From contig JADWOT020000004.1 of assembly GCA_036345935.2 (NCBI GenBank), positions 8,638,734 to 8,702,733 on the forward strand: a DNA stretch of 64,000 bases, given 5' to 3'. This DNA comes from Taenia hydatigena (Eukaryota; Platyhelminthes; Cestoda; Cyclophyllidea; Taeniidae). The position numbers and the translations under genes are program-made. A model generated the notes under the pieces. That model worked only from the letters and a program-made list of their open reading frames with translations. It ran no database searches and was not told the DNA's origin. Shown here in pieces: positions 10,891-21,654 of this stretch. Positions within the stretch are counted from its first letter, which is position 1. Every line of letters begins with the position of its first letter.

Positions 10891-10985
10891 AGAAATCAAA
10901 CGTCATCTCTCGACAGGACACGCACACCAAACACTCATCAAGACGAGAAAGCGACTCCAGTATGTGCATTTTCAATGGTGGTAAG

Positions 10986-11512
10986 GAAAGAACCAACACA
11001 TAATACACCGGTGGGACAGCAGGCTTGCTTTGCAAAGAAGGGAAGGAAAGGGTAAGGGGGGGCGGAAGGAAGGAACAAAGGAAGGAAGGAAAGGAAAAAG
11101 AATTGGTATGATGTTGAATAGCAGTGCGTCACACATGCGCGACGGTGGTTGGTAGTCGTAAGATGGAATGAGAAAATGGTGAAAAACACTTTCGTTCTTA
11201 TTATTGCTGCTACTATTGGTACTACCAAACTATTGCTGCTGTTGAAACCAGTAGAGGCGCCTTCCTTCATTCCTTCCCTCCGACTATGCAGGGTATGTTG
11301 ATTGATTAGAAGTAGGATGTAGACACCACGCATCCATGGAATACTGTCGAGGTTATCGAAAACCTGTGAAGCAATAGAGACTGTTAGTGCTGCATGTGTA
11401 CGTGTGCACTGCAATGCTTGCTGCAATTGTAAACACTCCGATTCCCTTTTCACCTGGACAGTTCAATTTCGAGTCGCTATCATGCAAGCAGTTTTGATGG
11501 ACAAAAGGAGAG
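10986..11512. repeat. Insert absent from copy 2; mosaic of other duplicated blocks
   Basis: Copy 2 joins the equivalents of 10994 and 11513 directly (59655), so about 518 bases are extra here or lost there. Positions 10955-11165 resemble 530-760 and the reverse of 46930-47220. Positions 11190-11455 match the reverse of 46300-46560. Relative to the locus at 46-47.7 kb, the part equivalent to 760-1050 is missing. Confidence 0.7.
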
Positions 11513-12520
11513 ACACAATAATGCCATCGTTTGCTCAGCATGTGGAAGATTCAATTTGGTTTACATAAATTACTCGGCCAAATTCATCAACCTCTTGTGC
11601 TTATCTTCCTTGGCCTCCATTTATCGCTCACCTCTTCTTCACCTCATTCTATCCATTCGACGCACTATCACGTATACCTCAATGCAGTCGGTCTCCCTAC
11701 AATTCACGCGTCGCGCAAGCTCAACGAGGTCAAATGACACAAATCCACTTTGAGTTGTGTGCGTGTGTGTCCTTTTCATTCCACGAGCAGCAGGGCTACT
11801 CACTGGGCTAATATGGCCAACATTTTGCAACAAACACAGGGAAGGACTCGTAGATTTACAGCATGAGTGAGTTGGTGAGTGGGTGAGTGAGTGGGTAAGT
11901 GAAGCAAGGGTAGACCGCACAAGTGCCACCGTTGCTCGCATTGTGACTTTGACATGAGATTGGCAGAAATGCTTTGCCATTAGATGAGGTGGGTGTCTAC
12001 TACTACTACTACGACTACCGCGAAGTACCAGGTGGACAACGGTGTGGATGATGCCATTGTCGTTGCAAGCGATCACTGTGAAGCGAGGACTGTGTGGTGT
12101 CTCACCACCTCCCACCTCCGCATTATTTGTCGGTGGACAAGGCAGTATGTGATAGACGTGTTGATGGCGTGACTGCCAAAGGGTTGACGGCCTCGACCAT
12201 GACCACGACCACGACGACGTGACAACCAATGCGCGAACACGCCAATGAGGTCAGCCAAATGACTGTCCTTGCCCTCGCTCTCTCCGTCCCTACCTCCATT
12301 CCTCCCTCTAACGGAAGCTATATCAACCTCGACGTCTGCGTCACGCAGTCATTCTACGCTTCCCACCTTCCCGACAATGCTGCGTTTCGGTTATCTCTAC
12401 TCCCGCCACTTACCGACATTCATTCCTCACCATCTCCACGTATCCTCACTTCATTCCAATACCCCTCACCTGTACTTTTATGCCACTAACCAAGTTGCAC
12501 TTTCGTTGACATTTAGGCAG
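11513..12520. repeat. 5' flank of F-box pseudogene, duplicated
   Basis: Positions 11513-11760 match 59655-59880, and 11760-12520 match 62325-63079, both in the same orientation. In the second locus these two parts are separated by about 2.4 kb of other sequence, including an inverted block. Positions 12250-12440 also recur at 46095-46297. No gene is recognised inside, although several open frames exist. Confidence 0.8.
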
Positions 12521-12978
12521 AGTTAGATGCTTCACATCGCAAAATCACCCAACTGCCACCCGAATTGGCACACAAATATGCCACTTCCTGAATGCTCCCG
12601 ACTTCATGAATGTGTGCAAGGCAATCCCGCATTGGAGGTGGATACTGCGAAGTCGTCGTTAGCGTGAGGCACTCAATCGCTACATCAGTGGATGGAAGTG
12701 GCTCGACAAGAATCTGTGCAGTTGCGACAGTGCATTATCACATAGAGGAGGTGGGTTCACTTCAACGATTCCTTTCCTAACGTGGTTGCCACCTTATCAA
12801 GCCGACAGTACATTGCTGTCTGCCGCCTATTGCGGACAATGTGTACACAGCCCTCGACACAGGTGAGGGCGCCAGTTTACACTCGTGGTGGCCACCTGAC
12901 GGAGGACATGAATTGCTCGTGCATCGTGAACCACCACCACTTCCGTCTCCACCTCCACCACCTGCACATATCGAATAG
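12521..12978 (+). pseudogene. F-box protein pseudogene with GTPase-like domain deleted
   Basis: After an acceptor-like ...TTTAGGCAG the sequence parallels 63080 onward: HRKITQLPPELA, then a one-base deletion breaks the F-box (LQIC lost), and IPHWRWILRSRR follows in the shifted frame with a TAG at 12660. A 44-base segment present in the other copy is missing between two GCA triplets. After the VYTALDT motif, the whole GTPase-like part seen in the other copies is gone, and the frame joins directly to a proline-rich tail ending HIE and TAG at 12976. F-box proteins bind Skp1 in SCF ubiquitin ligases. This copy cannot encode one. The FBXO4-like assignment of the parent is an inference. Confidence 0.6.
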
Positions 12979-12984
12979 GCTGAT

Positions 12985-13370
12985 TCGGATGGTTGAATGA
13001 GGGAATAAAGGTAGATTCTTGTGAGACGAGTGGAGAGAGGATGTAATGATGGAGTGTACTTTCCTACTGCATGGCAGAGTGTGGCAGTGCAGGTTGGTTT
13101 GCGATGCAGAATGTATGGGAGAGCAGGAGGGTGAAGTGTTGGGAGTGGAAGAGGGCGGCGTGTGATTGAGCAGGGACTGGAATGCGAAGAGGAGAGGCGA
13201 TGTAAAAGTCAGTGATGGTGGCCCTGTGACGGGACGAAGTGACTGGTACGTGTAGGTGGGTGGATGGATGAGTGACTGTGTTAGGGAATACAGAAAAATA
13301 GCTGATTGCACTGAGGCATACTCAGATTTTGGGAGGGAGACGCAGCCCATGTACACAAAATCAGAACGTG
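12985..13370. repeat. 3' flank of F-box pseudogene; inverted copy at 60060-60480
   Basis: The sequence matches the reverse complement of 60060-60480 with scattered changes. In both places it follows the same HIE-TAG gene end, so it is the true 3' flank of the parent gene. Confidence 0.8.
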
Positions 13371-13429
13371 TACAATCACACTGGGTCGTTGGCTTGGAGC
13401 TAGGCTACTTTCCATCAATCATGGTGTCT

Positions 13430-13585
13430 GATCTCCGACGAACTCGGTCTGCCCTGCAATCCGACACTTTTGCCTCCTCAGGCCAACTTTGTTCACATCA
13501 ACTACTACCACCCGCCGCTCCACTGTTGGATGCTACACCAACCTCTCCTCACATGACACACCGAAGCCACTCCTCTACCGATAAG
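13430..13585. repeat. Short dispersed repeat, partner at 14670-14825
   Basis: The run around CCGACACTTTTGCCTCCT and the following 120 bases align with 14670-14825 in the same orientation at moderate identity. No function is evident. Confidence 0.6.
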
Positions 13586-16445
13586 ACACTTCTCACTGCA
13601 TCATTTTACGTGGATAAGGCTTGAGTCAGTGAGGAAATGTAATTCGCCAATGGGATGGAGTAAAATCGAAGCACACATAATGTGCTGTAATGGTTTGAAT
13701 AAGTTGCTACCTAAGATAATGAAAAACCTAGTTTATTCAGCGAATTTTACGTAATTAATTGGAACTTCAAATCTCATGAATACGATTTGAGTCTCACCCA
13801 CAGGACACGAAGTTCTCTGTGTAAAAGATTGCAGGTGATGACTCTCGGTTTATAACATGGAAGCAGGCGCATAGAGACGAATTCGAACAATTTCGAATAG
13901 GCGAATGAGGGGTTGTTGCCAGGAACAGAGTCGAGAGGATAAGGGAAAGGAAGACAATGTGTGCTGAAGCAATGAACCAATAAGTGATGGCAGTGCTTCG
14001 CATTGAAGAGTGCAGTAGGAGAAGGATACGCAGAGAGTAATAAGGCGTAAAATGAAGGAAAGTCAACATTGAACTCTATCACAAGGGATCCTTAGAAGCG
14101 AACAGACGTCCAATCGCTGGAAGATCCATGCAAAAGTCGTCAGGGAAAAATTAATCTAATGGAATCGGACATGGCAAAGGCAACGGATGTAGACACCGTT
14201 TAAATTAGAGTTTCACAAGGATAGAATTGGCAGGTATTCCGTCCTGTAGAGAAGGACTCAGCATTGCTAGAATCAAATAGACGGTGACGGTAAAAAGTGG
14301 ATCCTGTTGACAAGCGCGCCAATTTCCATTCTCAGGTACGCAGCCTTTGCCAGCAATTCATTACCCTGTGTCAAAGTGTCTAAGGTAGTGCAAAACCCAA
14401 CAATCTGCTGTAAGTGTATGAATATGCTATTGGACAAGCATGCGAATGGCAAAATTTGCCTCAAAAAACGCGAGTGTGCAATTTGTACAAAGCACTTCTA
14501 CTTTAAAGTCAAAATCAGCTGCTTTCGGCAAGACAATGGCAAGTGCTGTGCACACACACACACACACACACGACTGCACTAATGCGATTGATAGAAGGTG
14601 AAGTGTGCTTGCAAAGCCACATGCGTTCGTCGACTTAGGAGTTGGGCTACTTTGCATGCCTTAATTGTCTGCTCTGGTGGACTTGATCCGCCATGCGACC
14701 CGACACTTTTGCCTCCTTAACCCAACTTTACTTACCACAACATCCACCTTTTGTTGTGTCATCAGTAGGTGCTACGCTGACCTCTTCTCGCAGAACACGC
14801 CAAACCTACCCCACCACTTGTTAGTCTCTGCGGTCCTGGAGGTCATGGTCATGGAGAACGAATGCTGCCGTCAGTATTAGCTTCTTTTACGACGGTGCTG
14901 TGTAGTTAGCTGTACATCTAGCGTCTGTGCTGACTTTCATTTGTTCATCGCGCCATTCTGCATCTATGGTAATGGCTTCGCACATTCCGCTTTTGGGTTC
15001 TTCCGATATAAAAATGCTTCCCGCCTCATTGCCTTGTTTGGAGGCATGAAAGAGGGAGAGAATGGCGATCAATGGAAAGGAAGGAAAACGAGGTGCCTGT
15101 GTGGTAATTTGAAGGCGATTAAATTCAGAAGTAATTGAACGCCTCTGGCCAGGAAGGAAGCCGATACCGTCAGTTATAAATCATCTGCCAACGTCCACTT
15201 CATACTGTCTCATAGTGCAGGTGGCTAGTGCAACCGTTGAGGCCTGTGAAATGTTAAGTACTGATGGGTGGCCATGCTAGAAAGGAGGGGAAACAAAATT
15301 TAGGTGGTCACACCGTTAATTAATGAAGTCTCAAGGTATTTTGGAAGCCAGTGTCATCCTTCACTGTTGCATTGGTGCAAAACAAAGACAGATATTTTCC
15401 TTTTGCAGACACACGCCGTGCCTCTTCATTGATTTTAATTTCATGTACGACCAATGAGTGCTGTAATTGTCACAAGAGACAAGACACACCCGCCAACGCA
15501 CCTCATTCCACTCGGGTTGTCAATAATTGACACCAAGCACCAGAGAGAGAAGGCGCAGAAGAAAGAAAAGTCTACCACTTAGTCCTGGATTGGAGAGGCC
15601 TCGTGCGGAATACGTGTGCTGCCTCTGACCATTCAAGCCTAACTATTGGCTGAAGTGTAATAGCCCATCGCACAGATTGGTTACATCACCTCAAGAATGA
15701 CACACTAAAAGTGAAAAAATTTGTTTTGTAGAATGAAATTGCTGCGTGAAACTCCTCGTGCCAAATGAAAGGCGAAACTTGTAGCTCAGTGATGGACTCA
15801 ACTAGCACGGACCTTATTTGAGGCGGAAGCAAAAAGTTGTGAGTTATTTGCGTATTAAGTGGCTTTTATTGTGGCAGTAATAGGTTTGAGTATAATAGGG
15901 TAACACTGAGGAGGTATGGCTTTACCAGGTGTCGTTCAAGTTATAATGTAAGAGGAATGGCACTGCCTACAATGGGCTCGGAAGTGTAGAAATTAATCCA
16001 ACTTGTAAGCGAAGTGATTAACTCGACTAAAAGTCAACTTTTGAATGAACTGAAAGGTCATGTGGGGGTGTAGAAGGTAGAGCACAGATAAAAGCGAGCC
16101 ATACGGTTCAATGGAAGTAGAACTTACGATGTCTGAGAAATCCGAGGAGTTAAAAGCCGAGTAAGGTAATGTAAGAAACGTCTATACGATTGTGGACGTA
16201 GCCCTTCATAAATTCGTGCCAATTCCTCCCAGTGTCCGCTTCTACTTGCAATGTTTTATGTGTTTCCTTTCGTATAGGCTTCCTTTTCAGCGGTGCCAGC
16301 AGCAGTAGGGTAAAATTTGTAACGCGTTCGCACCCAAATGTGTGTGTGCGTGTGTGTGCTGCATTTCAAGGCAACATCACCAAAATTAATGAAAATGCGC
16401 ACATTCCTGTGCAGCATTTTAGTTTATCCTATTTTCATTTTTATT
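13586..16445. other. No gene recognised; contains short repeat copy and a CA run
   Basis: This stretch holds the second copy of the short repeat (14670-14825) and a CA dinucleotide run near 14551-14571. One cysteine-bearing open frame lies at 14307-14582 (ICCKCMNML...CAIC), with no ATG start or second copy. I see no supported gene. Confidence 0.45.
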
Positions 16446-17659
16446 ATGTCGCGAAGGATGAGTGATCCCTATAGCTTGTCATGCAAACCTACCTTCGGTT
16501 CGCAACCATGTCTGCTGCCAAACACCGCAGTCGAGACAGCACGCTGTATCCACTGTCATGTGGCGCTTGACGTGGCCGAACTGCGTCCCAAACACATCAG
16601 TGTGGAACAGCTCAGTCGGGAGCGGAATCACGAGCAGGACCGGAAGGAGGATCAAGAGGAGGATAGTGCACAAGAGCATGTCCTGAAGCATCAGGTGGGA
16701 AATGCATTTGATGTTGCACTTGTCTTTCCATCAGTTAAACGCAAATCAAGGAGTGATCCATTGTTTATTGTTTGGAGTGGACAAATCCGTGTGGTGACTT
16801 TGTACCCATGTATTTTGGCATATGAGCTAAACGTGACTGTTCGATGTGGTTAGTGAGGAAGATGCCGTGTGGCTCAATGACTGTGATTTCAAATTCAAGG
16901 CATTGTTACGGATAGTTATTAGCGAAGTGTAAAAGTAAAGTAGTTCTTGTGGCATGACATTGTTCTCGCACCTTTGATGTGGCGAGGTAGTCGACACATG
17001 TTGTACGGAATGGAGCAGCGTTGTTGGCAAAACTGTACCCAATCCATCTGACTCTCTTTTCTCCCATCACTCAGTACAACCTAATGCTGCGTTCCAAGCT
17101 GCATGATCTGTCTCACCAAGGGGCGATGCTAAAGTCGCGTGAGGAGCAGTTGGAGGAAGTGAAGTCATCGACGTCAGAGAGGGAGAAGAAAGCGAAGGAT
17201 GAAATTATTGAGGTCATGGAAGGAGCAGTGCTGCAGTTATGTTTGGCGGCGAACACAGCTCTGAATGCTGCCATGGCGAAAGTGTAGAGGGCGAATGAGG
17301 CTAGCCACGAGAGCATAAGCAAACTCGTGCGAAAGATCTTGGACGTCGTCACAGAAGTGAGTAGAACGCAAAGTTTGCTCGTGTTGATGAGTGGAATAGT
17401 GAATGCTGGGTCGTGTGTTGAGAAGTGTTCTGTCCGGGTGTTCCAACTCTCCCTTTCGATCTTGCCCTCTCTCTCTCCTCCATCTAATGCTTCATTCGCA
17501 CCTTCGCAGCCATAGAATTAGCAGGAAGCATTGGCGAAACAAATGTGGTTGGAATGGCTCTGTCGTGAAGCCGCACTTTCGAAGGAGGAGGAGGTGGTGG
17601 CGTAAAATCAAGGATTTACGTCCATTACACAGATGCAGGTGTCTGATGGATTTACTAAG
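16446..17659 (+). CDS. Three-exon coiled-coil gene with in-frame TAG/TAA codons (possible pseudogene)
   Basis: Exon 1 is 16446-16694 (83 codons, MSRRMSDPYSL..., with CIHCHVAL and then a very charged segment), ending in donor CAG|GTGGGA. Exon 2 is 17075-17356 (94 codons) after acceptor TCACTCAG. It is a heptad-like helix (LRSKLHDLSHQGAMLKSREE...) ending in donor GAA|GTGAGT. Exon 3 is 17510-17659 (50 codons, ...EALAKQMWLEWLCREAALSK) after a pyrimidine-rich CGCAG, ending in donor AAG|GTAAGT. All three exons are multiples of three in phase 0, with no frameshift. Nevertheless TAG occurs at 17285, 17513 and 17519 and TAA at 17603, while no TGA occurs. If the acceptor is instead the TAG at 17519-17521, only two stops remain. 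It is either a recently silenced gene or one read with TAA/TAG as sense. The family is not recognised. Confidence 0.5.
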
Positions 17660-18487
17660 GTAAGTTACTAAACGCGAATGTAAACATTGGCGAGTCAACA
17701 CCACTTGTGATGGAGTAGCGTTACTTTCACAATCCCTGCCTGGCTTCAACATTAAAGATGAAGGGTATTTGGCCGTAGTGACGCGTCTTATTTGCATGTC
17801 AAGCGACTAAGCAAGAAACAAGAGAAGGAGACAGATGAGCGAACGGGAAACTAGAGATGTAGTGAATGCTGTATAAGGACAGAATATAACAGCACCAACG
17901 ACACGACAGATGTCGCAATTGTAAAATTCGGAAAGAGCAGACACAAAAGAAACAGTGATACAAAATCATAGGACTGGCGATGCGCAAAGCTGAAAAAATA
18001 CCGCAAGTGTGACAACTTCCATTAAAATTAGGAAGGAAGGACAGAAAAGTTTAGGAAAGTATAGAAGGAGAAAGCGTTAGGCAATGAACTAAAAAGCAGT
18101 TAAACAAAAGAAATTAATAGCCGCAAATAAAGGAGTTACATAATCTAGGCGATAAGAAGTGGGTTCTGGCATCATCGCTGCACTGCAAGACATGTGTCTG
18201 CGAGCGTAAGCAGCTGTCCATTCGCATTACAGAAAAGGAGTGTATCTACCAAATTTTGCTAAAAGTAGGCATTATTTGGGTGCAAAATGACTTCAAATAT
18301 GGCTAACAAAAAGGGCCTTAGCAAACACTTTGGACAACACGATAACGTCACCAATGTGGGAGTGGAAGGAAACAATCACACAGCTACCATAGCATTCTCC
18401 ACTGCAAATGTAGCCCAAATGACAGTGGCAGCTCCTCCCCCTCCTCCTTTCTACCTCAAGGGTGCAGAGCTGCATGCCAACTTGCAG
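17660..18487. other. No gene recognised; possible further exons of the upstream gene
   Basis: After the donor at 17659 I find no convincing next exon. A 95-codon open frame begins at 18287 (TSNMANKKGLSKHFGQ...), but its 3' half lies in a dispersed repeat. Its function is unknown. Confidence 0.4.
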
Positions 18488-18900
18488 GAACAGCCACGCA
18501 GCACTCGAGGCAACTCCGACTCCAACACTGGCTGCCTGCAAAATATTAATATTTCTGTTATAGAACATCCCTAAGACCATGCTCGACCAGGCAGTCAATA
18601 TGAAAAAATGACTACTCGTAAAGAATCCGCTGGCGCATCCAGTCAACACCTGCATCACATGCACGCGGTAACCCTAACGTCCTGCCTTACACCGATCACC
18701 TCCACCTCGTCATACAAACACCGACTACTTCACTTCCATGTGATTACATCTTAGTGTGCACTAATAAACCCAACACACTCCCTCCTCCTCCTCCTCCTCC
18801 TCCTCCTCCTCCTTTCTCTCATACGTCTTGCACACCGCAATGCCATCCACATGCAACCGCCAAAACACCCGGGCAGTAGAGGTGGAGATCCACTTCATTT
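18488..18900. repeat. Partial copy of the 21655-25095 repeat with (CTC)n
   Basis: It aligns with 3155-3470 and with 24620-25015 in the same orientation. A perfect CTC run of about twelve units lies at 18779-18813, where the 3 kb copy switches to another repeat. Confidence 0.75.
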
Positions 18901-19079
18901 GCGTGCGTCGCGTTGCTATTATCGCATCTCATATCCTATGTGAAACGCGTAGTAGGGGGAAGCTGTGCTTAGTCTCTTCAAGTATGTTGTTGACACGAAA
19001 TTCATCTTCCCTCCATTAAGCTGAATCCTTAATATTCAACTCAGTCAAGTGGTTAGGTGAGTGGGTAAATGCAACAATT

Positions 19080-19379
19080 CATGAAAAGGTGGGAGAAAGG
19101 GAGGAAATGATGAGGGCTGCATTGAAGCGCCGTGCGGAGTCATCCAACGGTGTCCACTTTCAATCCTCCTTCCCCACCCTTCCCCCTCTCTCTGCTTCGC
19201 CTCTACCGCAATCGTTCCTTTGTCTCTTTCAGCCGAGCATGCAGATCACTTCACTTGTGTGGATGAACTGCATGCGCCTCTGATGTCGTTTGTGATGGGA
19301 GGCAAGGATTCGTCCAAGCACGATATTGCGAATTGGCACCGGAGGCATCCATTATTTAGATGCATAGAAACCTTTAGTG
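19080..19379 (+). CDS. Candidate two-exon gene fragment
   Basis: A charged segment (VGEREEMMRAALKRRAESSN) ends at 19148 in a weak donor (AACG|GTGTCC). After an 84-base intron with a strong acceptor (TTGTCTCTTTCAG), exon 19233-19379 reads HADHFTCVDELHAPLMSF... and then KDSSKHDIANWHRRHPLFRC. It ends in donor AGTG|GTATGT. The second exon is 147 nt with phase 1 at both ends, and phase 1 fits the upstream donor, so the pieces join in frame. No stop interrupts it. It is not repeated in the window and the family is not recognised. Flanking exons were not found, so it may be an isolated fragment. Confidence 0.35.
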
Positions 19380-20989
19380 GTATGTGACCGATTCTTTTAA
19401 TTTAATGCATGCTTTCCACTGCGTCAACTGTTTTACACTTGCTTACAATGGTTCTTACATGTGTTGACGAGCACTAAATAAACAGTGGCAGCAGCAGCAG
19501 CAGCAGACCCAGTGGAGTGCAACAAAGTGCCCGATATCCATGTCCCACTGTGGAAGCAGTGTAGCACGTTGCGCATGACTAGGCCTAACTAGATCACACT
19601 AGATTGCACTGGAAGATAACAGGCTAAATTAGCCACCTAAGCTATAGTGTGACAGGCTTGAATAAGTGAGGAAAGAAGGGCGCGGGTTGACACACACAGT
19701 GAGAAAGTAAAGAATGCTTAGACTGAACACTCCCTCATTACGATATTATCTGCTACCAGCAATTACGGGACAAGATATTTCCACATTATTTGGAAGAAGT
19801 GTAGTAGACATTAGTGAGGCGTATCGTTTGTGATCAAATGGCTTGAACAGTTCAATTTGGGTGATGCCTAGTCACTCGAAGGGCATCGCTCTCAAGGCGA
19901 CTCTCTGTTTTGAATAACGGAGAAGAGGTGCATGTCTCCTCTGCCTAAACTTTATTCGGGATCAGTGTGCGAGGAGCAGGCAACAGCGCTATCCAACCTG
20001 AGTGATGGTGCAACAGTGGATTCACTACTCCTACATCGACATTGAAATTTGTGTGGCGGAGGCTGACTGCCACCCAGCTGACATGACATGGTACGTGGTG
20101 GGTAGTAGGGTTGGCAGACCATGAATTTGTTCCTCCTGTACCTTCTCCACGCACGTCTAGAGTGGTTTGCTGAGTGAATGTCCGACTGGGAGAATGGCGT
20201 ATGGCGGGACTGACTCGGAGTGCCACGGCTGCTGAGCGAATGGACACCTCGTCATCATGGATTGCCCCCGAATCGTCCAAACACGAAGGTCATCTCATGG
20301 ACCTGAGGCACTTGCCACTTCATGTCTCAAGGACTGTGCTTTCAGCGTGTGCGTATGGTGTAATGTAGACACAGTTTCTCGTGGTGGTGAATGGTTTACT
20401 TACAGAAGACTGAAGGTCACTGATAGGCGAGATCCATCTACTCGATGAAAACCGATACAACTGCTTCTCACTTTGCGACATTCAAGTAGATGCCTTTTCC
20501 ATACCACAGCGACTGACATTAACGACAGTGTGGCCAACTTCACAGGCAACAAGGATGCCAGATGGATGATCACGAAGCAGCAGTGGTGGAGTATGAGACA
20601 CGATGAGAGGAATTCACTGAATCGTGCTTCGGTTTCTTTCCTCTTTGCTCTGCTCTCTGTGTACAAGAGGACGCATAATTGGCCTTTGCTCAGTGTGATT
20701 GACACTTGATGGAGTGATGAGTGTACTATCCCTCACCTTTGTCATTTATCAATCAAGTGTTGTGTACTGAACGCGATTTTATGGCTTGTATTCTCTGATT
20801 CGCATGCATCACTACTGACGGTTGTCAGTGATTACTCGATGGTACTTAATACTCGTCACTTTTATCAAGGTCACCGTATTTATATTTATTTGGGCGCCTT
20901 TCCCTTCAGAGGGTGCATTTAAGGTTTAGGTGTTGTGGTTGTGGTCTAGGGCAGAAGTAATCAATCAATTTCTGGGTGACTGCAAAAGG
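19380..20989. other. No gene recognised
   Basis: Overlapping open frames of 60-111 codons occur on both strands around 19945-20710. None shows paired splice sites, a second copy or a recognisable family. A short CAG run lies at about 19489-19506. Confidence 0.45.
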
Positions 20990-21121
20990 TCTAAGGTAGA
21001 GGAGCTCGTGTAGGATGAGAAGATTAGCGATAAGCTCAAGGACTTCCTACGGAGCGTTGTCCACGACGCCGTCACATACACTGGACATGCGAACGTCGAG
21101 ACTGTCACTATTAGTGGATAG
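20990..21121 (+). pseudogene. Histone H4 C-terminal fragment, decayed
   Basis: Read in one frame, the sequence gives KLKDFLRSVVHDAVTYTGHA and then ETVT, which corresponds to the H4 histone-fold region whose normal form contains [20 protein letters not shown]. The conserved DAVTYT.HA core is exact. A TAG at 21011 sits where the fold normally has tyrosine, and a TAG at 21119 ends the similarity before the H4 C-terminus. The N-terminal tail is not recognisable. H4 forms the core nucleosome with H3, H2A and H2B. This piece cannot. Confidence 0.65.
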
Positions 21122-21654
21122 TCTAGACCGTAAGCCATTCGTAGCACATTTTAAAACGACTTTACACAACTTGCTCACCACTCATTAGCAATTGAGCATT
21201 TGATAAGTTCTTGCCATAGAACAGCGCCACTGATTTGTTGACCAAGTGACAAGTGGCTTTTATCTGCTCGAGGAATGCATTCTTGGCAGCAAATAACAAC
21301 ATGCTGGTGCCAGAACAAAAGATGCTCCAAAGCAGCTAGAACAGATGGTGATGGTGAGCACAAAAATGAGGGTTTTGCGATACACGTAGGCAAACCTATC
21401 GAGTGTTGATAAACACACACCTCCGAAATTCTGCTTTAAAATCTTTGAGGAATCAAGTGAGTTAAAGCAAATCGATATCATTTATTTCCCTGTTTTATCA
21501 CCTTCAAGCAAAGCATCGTCGTCCCAATCATGAATTCTGTTGAAAATCCTCACTCATTTCACTTGACAAGGTGTGAAGAGGAGTATGCAAGGCCGAAATG
21601 TGTCAAGTTGGGGAAAGTAATGCACTCCCTTTGGAGGTCTGGGCATGATTTGCT
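21122..21654. other. No gene recognised
   Basis: Only short overlapping frames are present. The large inverted repeat begins at its right edge. Confidence 0.45.

Larger units (their letters stand above)
5825..10985. repeat. Large direct segmental duplication, copy 1
   Basis: It matches 54082-59657 in the same orientation with only scattered differences. Copy 2 has about 125 extra bases after the position equivalent to 5950. Positions 6433-6505 here are replaced by about 340 different bases in copy 2 (54805-55145). The left boundary falls at a GGCCGTTTGG shared by both copies. The block carries a small membrane ORF (+) and parts of a proline/glutamine-rich gene (-). Confidence 0.9.

Noticed and set aside
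14307..14582. Frame with clustered cysteines resembling a small zinc finger (ICCKC...CAIC)
   Set aside because: No ATG start, no splice sites, no second copy, and it ends in a CA run.
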